Shown one piece after another: positions 35,539-43,691 of a DNA stretch of 64,000 nucleotides. Under the pieces are notes generated by a model. That model was not told where the DNA came from, did no database searches, and was given only the letters and a program-made list of their open reading frames with translations. Each line of letters starts with the position of its first letter. Position 1 is the stretch's first letter. This DNA comes from Selenomonadales bacterium. Lineage in GTDB: Bacteria; Bacillota; Negativicutes; Sporomusales; UBA7701. The position numbers were made by a program, and so were the translations under genes. Where the stretch lies: assembly GCA_029976065.1 (NCBI GenBank), contig JARKNV010000003.1, forward strand, positions 62,001 to 126,000. Reading direction: 5' to 3'.

Positions 35539-36525
35539 ATGAGCAAAGGCCGTATCTTCAGCGGCATGCAGCCGTCCGGCAAATTCCACCTCGGCAACTA
35601 CCTCGGGGCACTGGAAAACTGGGTCAGGCTCCAGCACGACTACGACTGCGTCTTCTGCATCGTCGACTGGCACGCCCTCACCTCGATGTACGAGGACACC
35701 AGCAAAATGCCCGAATACATACACGAAATGGCTCTCGACTGGCTCAGCGGCGGCCTCGACCCCGAACGCAACATCATCTTCGTCCAGTCCCACGTCAAAG
35801 AGCACGCCGAACTCCACCTGCTGCTCTCCATGATGACCCCGCTCGCCTGGCTGGAGCGGGTGCCCAGCTACAAGGACAAGCTCCAGCAGCTCGGCGCCAT
35901 GGGCAAAGAAATCAACACCTACGGCTTCCTCGGCTACCCCGAGCTCATGACCGCCGACATCATCCTCTACAAGGCCGACACCGTGCCGGTCGGCGAGGAC
36001 CAGATCCCCCACGTCGAACTCGCGCGGGAAATCGTCCGCCGCTTCAACGGCATGTACGGCCCCGTCTTCCCCGAGCCTCTGCACAAACTCAGCCAGGCGT
36101 CCGTCCTGCCCGGCATCGACGGCCGCAAGATGAGCAAATCCTATGGCAACGAAATCCCCTACGCCGCCCCGCCCGAAGAACTGAAGGCCAGGGTCAGGAT
36201 GATGATCACCGACCCGCAGCGCGTCAAGAAAACCGATCCCGGCGACCCCACAGTGTGCACCGTCTACACCTTCCATAAACTCTTCAACAAGGAAGAACTT
36301 GAAGATATCGGCGGCAGATGCCGCACCGCCTGCATCGGCTGCGTCGACTGCAAGAAACTGCTCGCCGAGCGCATGTCCGCCAGCCTGGCCGACATCCACG
36401 CCCGCCGGGCCGCCCTCGAAGCCAACCCGGCCAGGGTAAGGGAAATCCTCGCCCACGGCGCCGAGCGGGCCCGCAAGATCGCCGCCGCCACCATGGAGGA
36501 AGTCCGCGCCGCCATGCGGCTTTAA
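35539..36525 (+). CDS. trpS: Tryptophanyl-tRNA synthetase
   Basis: Class I synthetase, 328 residues. The HIGH-type motif is in QPSGKFHLGNYLG and the KMSKS motif is intact (GRKMSKSYGN, near residue 195). AGGAGGT precedes ATG 35539. A 13-base gap to the upstream gene leaves no room for a T-box leader, so it is transcribed with the protease gene. Confidence 0.96.
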   Translation: MSKGRIFSGMQPSGKFHLGNYLGALENWVRLQHDYDCVFCIVDWHALTSMYEDTSKMPEYIHEMALDWLSGGLDPERNIIFVQSHVKEHAELHLLLSMMTPLAWLERVPSYKDKLQQLGAMGKEINTYGFLGYPELMTADIILYKADTVPVGEDQIPHVELAREIVRRFNGMYGPVFPEPLHKLSQASVLPGIDGRKMSKSYGNEIPYAAPPEELKARVRMMITDPQRVKKTDPGDPTVCTVYTFHKLFNKEELEDIGGRCRTACIGCVDCKKLLAERMSASLADIHARRAALEANPARVREILAHGAERARKIAAATMEEVRAAMRL

Positions 36526-36528
36526 GCC

Positions 36529-37251
36529 ATGAGCACCGACCAGTACAAAATCAGGCTCGAAGCCTTCGAAGGCCCGCTGGCCCTCCTCATGCACCTCATC
36601 GACAAAAACCAGATCGACATCTACGACATCCCCATCGCCGTCGTCACCGAACAATACCTCGCCTACATCCGGGCCATGGAAGAATTCAACATCGACGTCG
36701 CCAGCGAATTCCTCGTCATGGCCGCCACCCTCCTCCAGATAAAATCCCGCATGCTGCTGCCCAAACCGCCGGCCGCCGAACAGGCCGAGGAGGAAGTGGA
36801 CCCGCGTCAGGAACTAGTCCAGCGGCTGCTGGAATACCGCCGCTTCAAACAGGCCGCCGCCGCCCTCGGGGAAATGCTGCGGGCGCGCGAACAGTTCGTC
36901 GCCCGGCCGCCGGGCTACGCGGCCACCAGAATCGTCCTGCCCGAAGGCCTCAAGCTCGACGACCTCATCGAAGCCTTCGCCGCCGTCTGGGAAAGCGCCG
37001 TCGACGAATTCGCCTTCATCGCCCGCGAGGAAATCAGCGTCCAGGACAAAATGCAGGACATCCTCCTGCTGCTCAGAAAACAGGGCGGCCGCCTCGAATT
37101 CGCCCAAACCATCATCCGCAGCGGCTCGCGCACCGAAATGGTCACCGCCTTCCTGGCCCTGCTGGAGCTTATCCGCCTCAAACGGATTCACATCGAACAG
37201 GAACGCAGCTTCGGACCGATTTACCTTAGCTTGGGAGAGGTAGTGCACTGA
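36529..37251 (+). CDS. scpA: Segregation and condensation protein A
   Basis: ScpA is the kleisin subunit of the SMC condensin complex. The 240 residues start with YKIRLEAFEGPLALLMHLID and include FLVMAATLLQIKSRMLLP, the SMC-neck binding region, and a C-terminal winged helix. It begins 3 bases after trpS and abuts scpB. Confidence 0.96.
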   Translation: MSTDQYKIRLEAFEGPLALLMHLIDKNQIDIYDIPIAVVTEQYLAYIRAMEEFNIDVASEFLVMAATLLQIKSRMLLPKPPAAEQAEEEVDPRQELVQRLLEYRRFKQAAAALGEMLRAREQFVARPPGYAATRIVLPEGLKLDDLIEAFAAVWESAVDEFAFIAREEISVQDKMQDILLLLRKQGGRLEFAQTIIRSGSRTEMVTAFLALLELIRLKRIHIEQERSFGPIYLSLGEVVH

Positions 37252-37808
37252 TGTTTTACCGCCACCTGAAAGGCCACATCGAAGCCCTGCTGTTCGCCGG
37301 CGGCAACCCCGTCAGCGCCGACAAGCTCGCCCAGATCCTCGAAATCGACGCCGAAAACGTGGCCGCGCTCGTCGCCGAACTCAAACAGGACATGGCCGGA
37401 GAAGGCCGCGGACTGACCATCCTCGATGTCGCCGGCGGCTACCAGCTTTGCAGCAAACCGGAACTGGCCCCCGTCGTCGACAAGCTCGTCGAAGTGCAGG
37501 AAGCCCGAATGTCCCTTGCCGCCATGGAAACCCTCGCCATCGTCGCCTTCAAGCAACCCGTCACCAAGCTCGAAATCGAACATATCCGCGGCGTCAGCGT
37601 CGACGGCGTCGTCGGCACCCTCGTCGAACGCGGCCTCATCAAAGAAGTCGGCCGCAAAGAAGCGATCGGCCGGCCGATCCTCTACGGCACCACCGACGAC
37701 TTCCTCAAATGCTTCGGCCTGGGCAGCCTCGACGACCTGCCCGACCTCGCCGCGCTGCTGAACGTCGAAACCCCCGAAGACCCGGAACTCCCCGCAGACG
37801 ACGAATAA
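37251..37808 (+). CDS. scpB: Segregation and condensation protein B
   Basis: ScpB dimers bind the kleisin centre. The 185 residues carry two winged-helix domains, with IEALLFAGGNPVS at the start and LAIVAFKQPVTKLEIEHIRG in the second. Start overlaps the scpA stop by one base. Followed by a terminator. Confidence 0.96.
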   Translation: MFYRHLKGHIEALLFAGGNPVSADKLAQILEIDAENVAALVAELKQDMAGEGRGLTILDVAGGYQLCSKPELAPVVDKLVEVQEARMSLAAMETLAIVAFKQPVTKLEIEHIRGVSVDGVVGTLVERGLIKEVGRKEAIGRPILYGTTDDFLKCFGLGSLDDLPDLAALLNVETPEDPELPADDE

Positions 37809-37823
37809 ACCGCAAACTTTAAC

Positions 37824-37848
37824 GGCCCGCGCATGCGGGTCCTTTTTG
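37824..37848 (+). terminator. Terminator after scpB
   Basis: CCCGC (37826-37830) pairs with GCGGG (37835-37839), with outer GG/CC pairs, followed by TTTTTGTTT. Confidence 0.7.
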
Positions 37849-37890
37849 TTTGCCATAATATACTATGCGCGAGAGGGGAGGGGGGACGGC

Positions 37891-38622
37891 ATGGAAACCT
37901 GGCTGGCGTCCTGGCTGGCATCGACGCTGCTCGTCATCGCGCTGGCCCGCCTGAAACTGTTCATCGGCTTTTCCTACCGCCGCAGCGCCGGCGACGACCA
38001 GCTCCGCGTCGACGTCTACACCCTGAAAAAACTCGTCGCCTATCATCTCGAAATACCCCGGGCGCGCCTCGCGCGGCGCGGCGGCCTGCCGTGGCCGGAA
38101 TCGGTCGTCGACACCCCCGGCGGCCAAGCCGAAACCCACGCCAAAGCCGAACAGCGCTTCGTCCGCAACAGCTGGCGAATCTTCCGCCATCACCCCCGGC
38201 ACTGGCACCGCCTTATGCGCCAACTGCGGTACTGGACCCGCCTCTACAAGCGGCTCATGGCCGGCATCCTCGCCGCCCTCGCCTGCGAAAAAATATCCTG
38301 GCGCACGGGCCTCGGCACCGGCGACGCCGCCCTCACCGGCCTGGCCGCCGGCCTCGTATGGCAGTTTAAAGGCCAGACCTACGCCTACATGCAAAGAAGG
38401 CTCAAAAGCGTGGCCCGGCCGGCGTTCGGGGTATCGCCCCTCTTCGCCAGGGAAGGCGTCGAAATCGAGCTCGAGTGTATATTCAGCATCCGGCTTGGCA
38501 ATGTTATTAACGCGATAGCGACAGCCATCCGGCATCTCGGAAAGGGGGACACAGACAGTGGAAGAACACCCGATCCAAAGTCTGATGAAAACAGCCATGG
38601 AAAGCATCAAAGGGATGGTTGA
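37891..38622 (+). CDS. DUF2953 domain protein
   Basis: The 243-residue protein begins with a membrane helix (about 3-22), then a soluble basic domain, as in DUF2953 proteins that are encoded next to ytfJ in spore formers. The middle EKISWRTGLGTGDAALTG is the family signature. ATG 37891 follows GGGGAGGGGGG; the last 65 bases overlap ytfJ. Likely sporulation-related by context. Confidence 0.85.
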   Translation: METWLASWLASTLLVIALARLKLFIGFSYRRSAGDDQLRVDVYTLKKLVAYHLEIPRARLARRGGLPWPESVVDTPGGQAETHAKAEQRFVRNSWRIFRHHPRHWHRLMRQLRYWTRLYKRLMAGILAALACEKISWRTGLGTGDAALTGLAAGLVWQFKGQTYAYMQRRLKSVARPAFGVSPLFAREGVEIELECIFSIRLGNVINAIATAIRHLGKGDTDSGRTPDPKSDENSHGKHQRDG

Positions 38623-39007
38623 CGTCAACACCATCGTCGGCGACGCCGTGGAAACGTCCGACGGCACCGTCATAATCCCGATCTCGCGCGTCACCTTCGG
38701 CTTCGCCGCCGGCGGCGGCGACTTCGAAACCGAGGAAGCCGTCCACCACGACGGGCATCCCTTCGGCGGCGGCAGCGGCGCTGGCGTCAGCGTCAAACCG
38801 GTCGGCTTCCTGGTCTGCTCGCCGACCAACGGCATCCGCTTCATGCCGGTCGAAGGCAATCAAATTTACGAACGGGTCATCGACATGATCCCGCAGGCCT
38901 TGACGAAGATTCAGGAAATAATGCGCCGCCGCGACGAAATGGACGAGTTTGAAGAACTGGCCGAGACGGCGGAGACGCAGGGCGCCGGCCATCAGCCAAG
39001 CATGTAG
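38558..39007 (+). CDS. ytfJ: GerW family sporulation protein YtfJ
   Basis: Spore protein needed in Bacillus for SleB-dependent germination. The 149 residues have IKGMVDVNTIVGDAVET, IIPISRVTFGFAAGGG and the glycine-rich FGGGSGAGVSVKPVGFLV, the family core. GTG 38558 lies 11 bases after GGGGG. Pairing with DUF2953 is typical. Stop codon is followed 2 bases later by repeat copy 4. Confidence 0.93.
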   Translation: MEEHPIQSLMKTAMESIKGMVDVNTIVGDAVETSDGTVIIPISRVTFGFAAGGGDFETEEAVHHDGHPFGGGSGAGVSVKPVGFLVCSPTNGIRFMPVEGNQIYERVIDMIPQALTKIQEIMRRRDEMDEFEELAETAETQGAGHQPSM

Positions 39008-39009
39008 GC

Positions 39010-39242
39010 TAGCCATTGATGGCCCCCATCTGCGGCGTTGCTCCCCGGCTGCCATCCTGTGCGCAGTTCTTAGCGCTTTAGCGGTTAGAACTGCGGCCTA
39101 CCCTTTACGGGTGCAGCGTACGTACGTGTACGCGCGATGCCGTTGAATCCATCCGTGCAAACAATCTCTTTAAACGTTGTCGCTGAGGAAACGATGGTGT
39201 CAGCCTCCAGTGCGCCTTGCATCTGGGGACCCTGAATGGCTA
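39010..39242 (+). repeat. Dispersed 3'-UTR repeat, copy 4 (long form, 233 bp)
   Basis: Left arm TAGCCATTGATGGCCCCCA and right arm TGGGGACCCTGAATGGCTA are inverted. It has the same length as copy 1 and shares its inner module (GTACGCGCGATGCCGTTGAA, then ATCCGTGCAAACAA and AAACGTTGTCGC), but the left interior is rearranged. Confidence 0.9.
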
Positions 39243-39275
39243 ACGCATAGTACACCCAAATACCTAAACCCATAC

Positions 39276-39307
39276 AAAAAACCGCACACATACCTGTGCG
39301 GTTTTTT
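39276..39307. terminator. Bidirectional terminator
   Basis: ACCGCACA (39281-39288) pairs with TGTGCGGT (39295-39302), with A run on the left and T run on the right. Serves the ytfJ transcript and the convergent ferritin-like gene. Confidence 0.85.
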
Positions 39308-39326
39308 CGCATATACATCTACTGAC

Positions 39327-39515
39327 TCATTGCAGAGCGGCCAGTTTATCCTTGATCTGGGTGGCGTGCAGCGCCTCGGCCTCGGCGAAATGCCGGTACA
39401 GCTTTGACACCTCCTGGTTGTTGACCTGCTCGGCGAAGGTCTGATAGTCTCTCACCAGCTCCTGTTTCTGGGTCAGGGTAGTGCGCAAAGCCGTCTTGAC
39501 ATCAAGCATTTCCAT
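39327..39515 (-). CDS. Small ferritin-like helical protein, 62 aa
   Basis: On the minus strand AAGGAGGTG precedes ATG 39515. The product is all helical and has the pattern of half a ferritin-like bundle: KQELVRDYQTFAEQV and YRHFAEAEALHATQIKD, with the E/H residues of a rubrerythrin-type metal site. It matches the small YgfB/DUF-type ferritin-like proteins of spore formers by eye only. Single-gene transcript. Confidence 0.7.
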   Translation of the reverse strand: MEMLDVKTALRTTLTQKQELVRDYQTFAEQVNNQEVSKLYRHFAEAEALHATQIKDKLAALQ

Positions 39516-39578
39516 GCTTTCACCTCCTTAAACTAGGTCTATTATGTCCGCTGCACGCGGTAAAAATGTATGAGGGCT

Positions 39579-39607
39579 TTGACGAGCGGGAAAAACATAG
39601 TTATAAT
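39579..39607 (+). promoter_or_regulatory. SigA promoter of the carboxypeptidase gene
   Basis: TTGACG (39579-39584), 17-base spacer, TATAAT (39602-39607), 37 bases before the ATG. Confidence 0.75.
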
Positions 39608-39644
39608 AGTTAATGGTCTGCTATTTCTATTTGGAGAGGTAACT

Positions 39645-40787
39645 ATGAAAAAAACGGCGCTCATCACGCTGACGATATTTTTGCTCCTCTTCCTGCCCCG
39701 GACGGTTTGGGGCGCGGCGGAACCGACCCTGACGGCCAAGTCGGCCATAGTCATCGAAGCATCGACCGGCAGGATCATCTACGCCAAAGGAGCCTCCGAC
39801 CGGCGTCCGCCGGCCAGCACGACGAAAATGATGACCCTCATCGTCGCCCTGGAGCACGGCAACCTGAACGATATCGTCACAACCAGCCCCTCGGCGGCCG
39901 CGACCGAAGGCTCGTCGATGTGGCTCGCCCCTGGTGAGCAGCTCAAACTGGGCGACTTGCTCTACGGCATGATGCTCGTATCCGGCAACGACGCCACCGT
40001 AGCCGTCGCCGAACACATATCGGGCTCGCTGGACAAATTCGCCCGCCTGATGACAGATAAAGCCCGGGCCATCGGCGCCCTCAACACCAACTTCACCAAC
40101 TCCAGCGGCCTGCCCGACCCGCAGCATTACTCCACCGCCGCCGACCTCGCCCACATCGCCGCCTACGGCTACAAAAACCCGCTTTTCGCCCAGATCGTCG
40201 GCACCAAACACACCGTCGTCCCCTGGCCCGGCAAGAACCACGACCGCGACCTGTACAACGAAAACAAGCTGCTCTGGCAGTATGAAGGCGGCAACGGCGT
40301 AAAAACCGGCTACACCGACGAAGCCGGCCGCTGCCTCGTCTCGGGGGCGAAGCGCGACGGCATCCAACTGGTGGCCGTAGTCCTCGACGGCGACCGGATG
40401 TGGGAAGACTCCATCAAGCTACTCGACTACGGCTTCAGCCGCATGCAGCCGGTCACGATGGTGCGTCAGGGCGACATCATGAAAACAGTCAAAGTGCTTG
40501 ACGGCAAGAGCGAGCAAGTCAGGCTCGTGGCCGCCGACACCCTCGTCGTCCCGGCCCTGGCGGGCGACCGCGAAGGCTTCTCCACGGTCGTCACCGCTCC
40601 CGACCGCATCGACGCGCCCATAAAGATCGGCCAAAAAATCGGCACCGTCAAGACCCTGTACCGCAATACCGAGATAGCCTCCGTCGACCTTCTGGCCGCC
40701 GACCCGGCCGAACGCAAAACCTTCTTCGGCCTGATATGGGGGTCGCTGTGGAGCTTCTTCACCTTCATAGTCAAAAACTTAGCCTAG
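39645..40787 (+). CDS. D-alanyl-D-alanine carboxypeptidase (PBP5/DacB family)
   Basis: Second low-molecular-weight PBP of the window, 380 residues. Signal peptide 1-24 (ending VWGAAE), SxxK in PPASTTKMM, SxN in VSGNDAT, KTG in GVKTGYTDE, then the PBP5-like C-terminal domain and an amphipathic tail. GGAGAGG precedes ATG 39645, so the longer frame is rejected. It has its own vegetative-type promoter and lies upstream of spmA, the place of dacB in Bacillus, so DacB (cortex cross-linking control) is the best guess. Confidence 0.9.
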   Translation: MKKTALITLTIFLLLFLPRTVWGAAEPTLTAKSAIVIEASTGRIIYAKGASDRRPPASTTKMMTLIVALEHGNLNDIVTTSPSAAATEGSSMWLAPGEQLKLGDLLYGMMLVSGNDATVAVAEHISGSLDKFARLMTDKARAIGALNTNFTNSSGLPDPQHYSTAADLAHIAAYGYKNPLFAQIVGTKHTVVPWPGKNHDRDLYNENKLLWQYEGGNGVKTGYTDEAGRCLVSGAKRDGIQLVAVVLDGDRMWEDSIKLLDYGFSRMQPVTMVRQGDIMKTVKVLDGKSEQVRLVAADTLVVPALAGDREGFSTVVTAPDRIDAPIKIGQKIGTVKTLYRNTEIASVDLLAADPAERKTFFGLIWGSLWSFFTFIVKNLA

Positions 40788-40914
40788 CTACGGCTGCCTA
40801 GGAAGTCCATCTGCGGCGTTGCTCCTCAAAGCGCTTGCTAGCGTACGTTCGGGTACGCGTCGCGGCGCGCTTTTCCGGTGCGCCTTGCATCTGGAGCTTC
40901 CTAGACAACCTTAG
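40788..40914 (+). repeat. Dispersed 3'-UTR repeat, copy 5 (short form, 127 bp)
   Basis: Arms CTACGGCTGCCTAGGAAG and CTTCCTAGACAACCTTAG are inverted; end cores CCATCTGCGGCG and GTGCGCCTTGCATCTGG are intact. It starts on the base after the carboxypeptidase stop codon. The interior is a GCGTACGTTCGGGTACGCG palindrome. Confidence 0.9.
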
Positions 40915-40926
40915 ACTTTGCACATA

Positions 40927-40956
40927 AAAGCCGCCGCGAGGCGGCTTTCGCTTTTC
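40927..40956 (+). terminator. Terminator after repeat copy 5
   Basis: AAAGCCGCC (40927-40935), GCGA tetraloop, GGCGGCTTT (40940-40948), then CGCTTTT. Confidence 0.85.
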
Positions 40957-41017
40957 CTCTTCCCGTGTTCTAGTGGCGAATAATCGCTCATACCTTCCCA
41001 ATAGGAGGGGAAGGCAC

Positions 41018-41608
41018 ATGATAAACCTGATCTGGCTGCTGCTGCTGGCGGGCGGGATAATATACGCCGGCCTCACGGACAGGATCGACCTTGTCACCCC
41101 CAGCGCCATCACCGCCGCGGAAAACGCGGTCACCCTGGCCTTCAAGCTCACCGGGGTGATGTGCCTGTGGCTGGGAATGATGAAAATCGCCGAACGGGCG
41201 GGGCTCGTACGGCTCATGTCCCTCATCATCGGTCCGCTCATCCGGCGCCTTTTTCCCGGCGTCCCCCCGGGCCATCCGGCCATGGGGGCCATCGTCATGA
41301 CCGTCAGCGCCAATATGCTGGGGCTCGGCAACGCCGCCACCCCGCTCGGCATCAAATCCATGCAGGAGCTGCAGAAACTCAACCGCGACCGCGAAACAGC
41401 CACGCCGGCCATGTGCACCCTTCTCGCCCTGTGCACCACCGGCGTCACCGTCGTCCCCGCCACCGTCATCGCCCTCAGGGCTGCCGCCGGCTCGACCGAC
41501 CCGGCAGAAATCGTCGGCGCCACGATTGCGGTCAGCGTCACCGCCGCCGCCGCCGCCCTGACCGTCGACCGCCTCTGCCGGGCAGCGTTCGCCGGCCGCC
41601 GCAGGTGA
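41018..41608 (+). CDS. spmA: Spore maturation protein A
   Basis: SpmA is a nucleoside-recognition-domain membrane protein needed for spore core dehydration. The 196 residues have several helices with LVRLMSLIIGPLIRRLFPGV and SANMLGLGNAATPLGIKSM, the family core. TAGGAGGGG precedes ATG 41018. A CATACCTT hexamer (40989-40996) resembles a SigE -10, which is the regulator in Bacillus, but the -35 is unclear. Confidence 0.94.
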   Translation: MINLIWLLLLAGGIIYAGLTDRIDLVTPSAITAAENAVTLAFKLTGVMCLWLGMMKIAERAGLVRLMSLIIGPLIRRLFPGVPPGHPAMGAIVMTVSANMLGLGNAATPLGIKSMQELQKLNRDRETATPAMCTLLALCTTGVTVVPATVIALRAAAGSTDPAEIVGATIAVSVTAAAAALTVDRLCRAAFAGRRR

Positions 41609-42153
41609 ACGCCGTGTTCGCCGCCGTCTGCGAATTCCTCTCCGCCTGGGCCATTCCGCTCGTCCTGCTTTTCATCCCCCTTGCCGGCTTCCTGCGGCGG
41701 GTCAGCGTCTACGAAGCCTTCGTCGAAGGCGCTGCCGAAGGCTTCCAGACCGCCGTGCGGATAATGCCCTTCCTCGTGGCGATGCTCGTCGCCGTCGGCG
41801 TCTTCCGCGCCTCCGGAGCCCTTGAAGACTGCGTCGCCCTGCTCCGGCCGCTTCTGGCCGTCGCCGGCGTCCCCCCCGAACTCGTGCCGCTCGCCCTCAT
41901 GCGTCCCCTGTCCGGCACGGGCGCCCTCGGCATGACCACCGAACTCCTCGCCAGCGAAGGCCCCGACTCGCTCATCGGCCGCATGGCCTCCACCATCCTC
42001 GGCAGCACCGACACCACCTTCTACATCCTCACCGTCTACTTCGGCGCCGTCGGCATCCGCAACCCCCGCTACGCCGTCGCCGTCGGCCTGACCGGCGACA
42101 TCACCGGTTTTCTCATGTCAATCTACATATGCCGATTATTGTTCGCCTCCTAA
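41605..42153 (+). CDS. spmB: Spore maturation protein B
   Basis: Partner of SpmA, 182 residues, also a nucleoside-recognition-domain membrane protein. VYEAFVEGAAEGFQTAVRIM and LMRPLSGTGALGM are the family signatures, with the C-terminal STDTTFYILTVYFG. GTG 41605 overlaps the spmA stop (GTGA); GTG 41614 is an alternative. Confidence 0.94.
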   Translation: MNAVFAAVCEFLSAWAIPLVLLFIPLAGFLRRVSVYEAFVEGAAEGFQTAVRIMPFLVAMLVAVGVFRASGALEDCVALLRPLLAVAGVPPELVPLALMRPLSGTGALGMTTELLASEGPDSLIGRMASTILGSTDTTFYILTVYFGAVGIRNPRYAVAVGLTGDITGFLMSIYICRLLFAS

Positions 42154-42154
42154 C

Positions 42155-42187
42155 GGCGGCGGGTCACGACCCGCCGCCTTCCTTTTT
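42155..42187 (+). terminator. Terminator after spmB
   Basis: GGCGGCGGGT (42155-42164) pairs perfectly with ACCCGCCGCC (42169-42178), followed by TTCCTTTTT. Confidence 0.85.
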
Positions 42188-42260
42188 CCCCCTGGCAGTG
42201 GCACATTCGCCGGGCGGGAATACACTGTAATGTGAAAACGAACAAAATGGGGGGACTGCG

Positions 42261-43541
42261 ATGGTCAGAGTAGTGGTCGCCGGCGGCGGCTGGGCGGGAT
42301 GTGCGGCGGCGCTGGCAGCGGCCAAGGCCGGTGCCCAGGTGCTGCTCTTAGAGCGCACCGACATGCTCCTGGGCACGGGCCTGGTAGGTGGCATATACCG
42401 CAACAACGGACGATACACCGGCGCCGAGGAAGCGACGGCCATGGGAGGCGGCGACCTGTTCGTGGCCATGGACGCCAACGCCCGGCACCGCAGCATCAGC
42501 TTTCCGGGGCACAGTCACGCCTCGCTCTACGACGTCAGCGCCATGGAACCGCTTGTGAAAAAAGTGTTGCTCAACTACGGCATAACCGTAAGAACATCAG
42601 CCAGGGTAGTGGACGTGCTCAAATACGGCCGCAAAATCCAGGCCCTCGTCATCGACAGCGGCGAAGTCGCCAAAGGCGACGTTTTCGTCGACACCACCGG
42701 CACGGCCGGACCGATGGGCAACTGCCTCAAATACGGCAACGGTTGCGCCATGTGCATTCTGCGCTGTCCCTCCTTCGGCCCGCGGGTAAGCATCACCGCC
42801 CGCGCCCAGGTAAAGGAAATCATGGGCCTCAAAGCGGACGGCTCGTTCGGAGCAATGAGCGGCTCCTGCAAACTCAACAAAGACTCCCTCAGCGTCGAAA
42901 TACGCGAAAAGCTGGAACGGGACGGCGCGGTCGTCATGCCGATGCCGGAACACCTCATCAAGACCACCTCCCTCGGCCGCAAAGCCTGCTCCCAATACGC
43001 CATCGCCGAATACGCCGCCAACGTCGTCCTGCTCGACACCGGCCATGCCAAACTCATGACCTCGTACTTCCCGCTCGAAGAACTCCGCACCATTCCCGGC
43101 CTGGAAAACGCCCGCTACGAAGACCCCTACGCCGGCGGCCTCGGGAACTCGATCCGCTACCTCGGCATAGCGCCCTGCGGCAACAACCTCAAAGTCGACA
43201 GCATCGACAACCTGTTCGCCGGCGGCGAGAAAGCCGGCATATTCGTCGGCCACACCGAAGCGATCGTCACCGGCCTTCTTGCCGGCCACAACGCCGTCCG
43301 CCACTGCCTCGACATGCCCTACCTCGAACTGCCGCGCACCGTGGCCTCCGGCGACATCATCGCCTTCGTCCACGACCAGATGGCCACCAAAGACGGCCTG
43401 CGCCTGCGGTACACCTTCTCGGGCTCCGTATACTTCGAACGCATGAAAGCCATCGGCCTTTATTCCGCCGACCGGGGCGAAATCGGCGACCGGGTGGCCA
43501 AAGCCGGCCTCACCGACGTATACGCCCAGTGCCTGGTATGA
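42261..43541 (+). CDS. FAD-dependent oxidoreductase
   Basis: The 426-residue flavoprotein starts with the dinucleotide-binding motif AGGGWAGCAAALAAAKAG and a second acidic residue in LLLERTDM. A cluster NGCAMCILRCPSFGP (about 157-171) has three cysteines, and NLFAGGEKAGIFVGHTEA is the C-terminal FAD motif of GidA/succinate-dehydrogenase-like flavoproteins. Substrate unknown. It is followed after 14 bases by the interrupted cysteine-rich frame, which may have been its electron-transfer partner. Confidence 0.85.
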   Translation: MVRVVVAGGGWAGCAAALAAAKAGAQVLLLERTDMLLGTGLVGGIYRNNGRYTGAEEATAMGGGDLFVAMDANARHRSISFPGHSHASLYDVSAMEPLVKKVLLNYGITVRTSARVVDVLKYGRKIQALVIDSGEVAKGDVFVDTTGTAGPMGNCLKYGNGCAMCILRCPSFGPRVSITARAQVKEIMGLKADGSFGAMSGSCKLNKDSLSVEIREKLERDGAVVMPMPEHLIKTTSLGRKACSQYAIAEYAANVVLLDTGHAKLMTSYFPLEELRTIPGLENARYEDPYAGGLGNSIRYLGIAPCGNNLKVDSIDNLFAGGEKAGIFVGHTEAIVTGLLAGHNAVRHCLDMPYLELPRTVASGDIIAFVHDQMATKDGLRLRYTFSGSVYFERMKAIGLYSADRGEIGDRVAKAGLTDVYAQCLV

Positions 43542-43555
43542 GAGGGGGGAGGCAA

Positions 43556-43675
43556 ATGACACCGCGACTGACAGCAAGCTGCATCGACATCAACTCGCCC
43601 TATTGCCCCTGCCTGTTGGCCGAAACCAACCACTGCGTCTTCTGCAGCCACCTCAAGGGTCAACCCGAATGTTAA
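43556..43675 (+). pseudogene. 5' fragment of a Cys-rich FAD/NAD-binding electron-transfer protein gene, interrupted by the element
   Basis: GAGGGGGGAGG precedes ATG 43556. The 39-residue product has six cysteines in the order CIDINSPYCPCLLAE, then HCVFCSHLKG, and the last is the final residue before TAA. From memory of the family, sulfide/dihydroorotate-dehydrogenase-like FAD/NAD-binding proteins begin this way and continue with a CDCNW-type cysteine block and a ferredoxin-reductase fold. Here the frame ends where the serine recombinase region begins. The rest is expected beyond the other end of the element, outside the window. A genuine 39-aa metal-binding peptide is the alternative. Confidence 0.55.
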
Positions 43676-43691
43676 AAGCTGCTACAAAAAA
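43660..43691. other. Predicted left attachment junction (attL)
   Basis: The junction must lie between the last residues of the interrupted frame and the recombinase stop codon at 43692. Large serine recombinases leave only a short core, so the exact crossover cannot be read from one end; GAATGT at 43667-43672 is a reasonable neighbourhood. Confidence 0.45.

Noticed and set aside
12983..40914. CRISPR array
   Set aside because: The five repeats are dispersed over 28 kb, differ in length and have no regular spacers.
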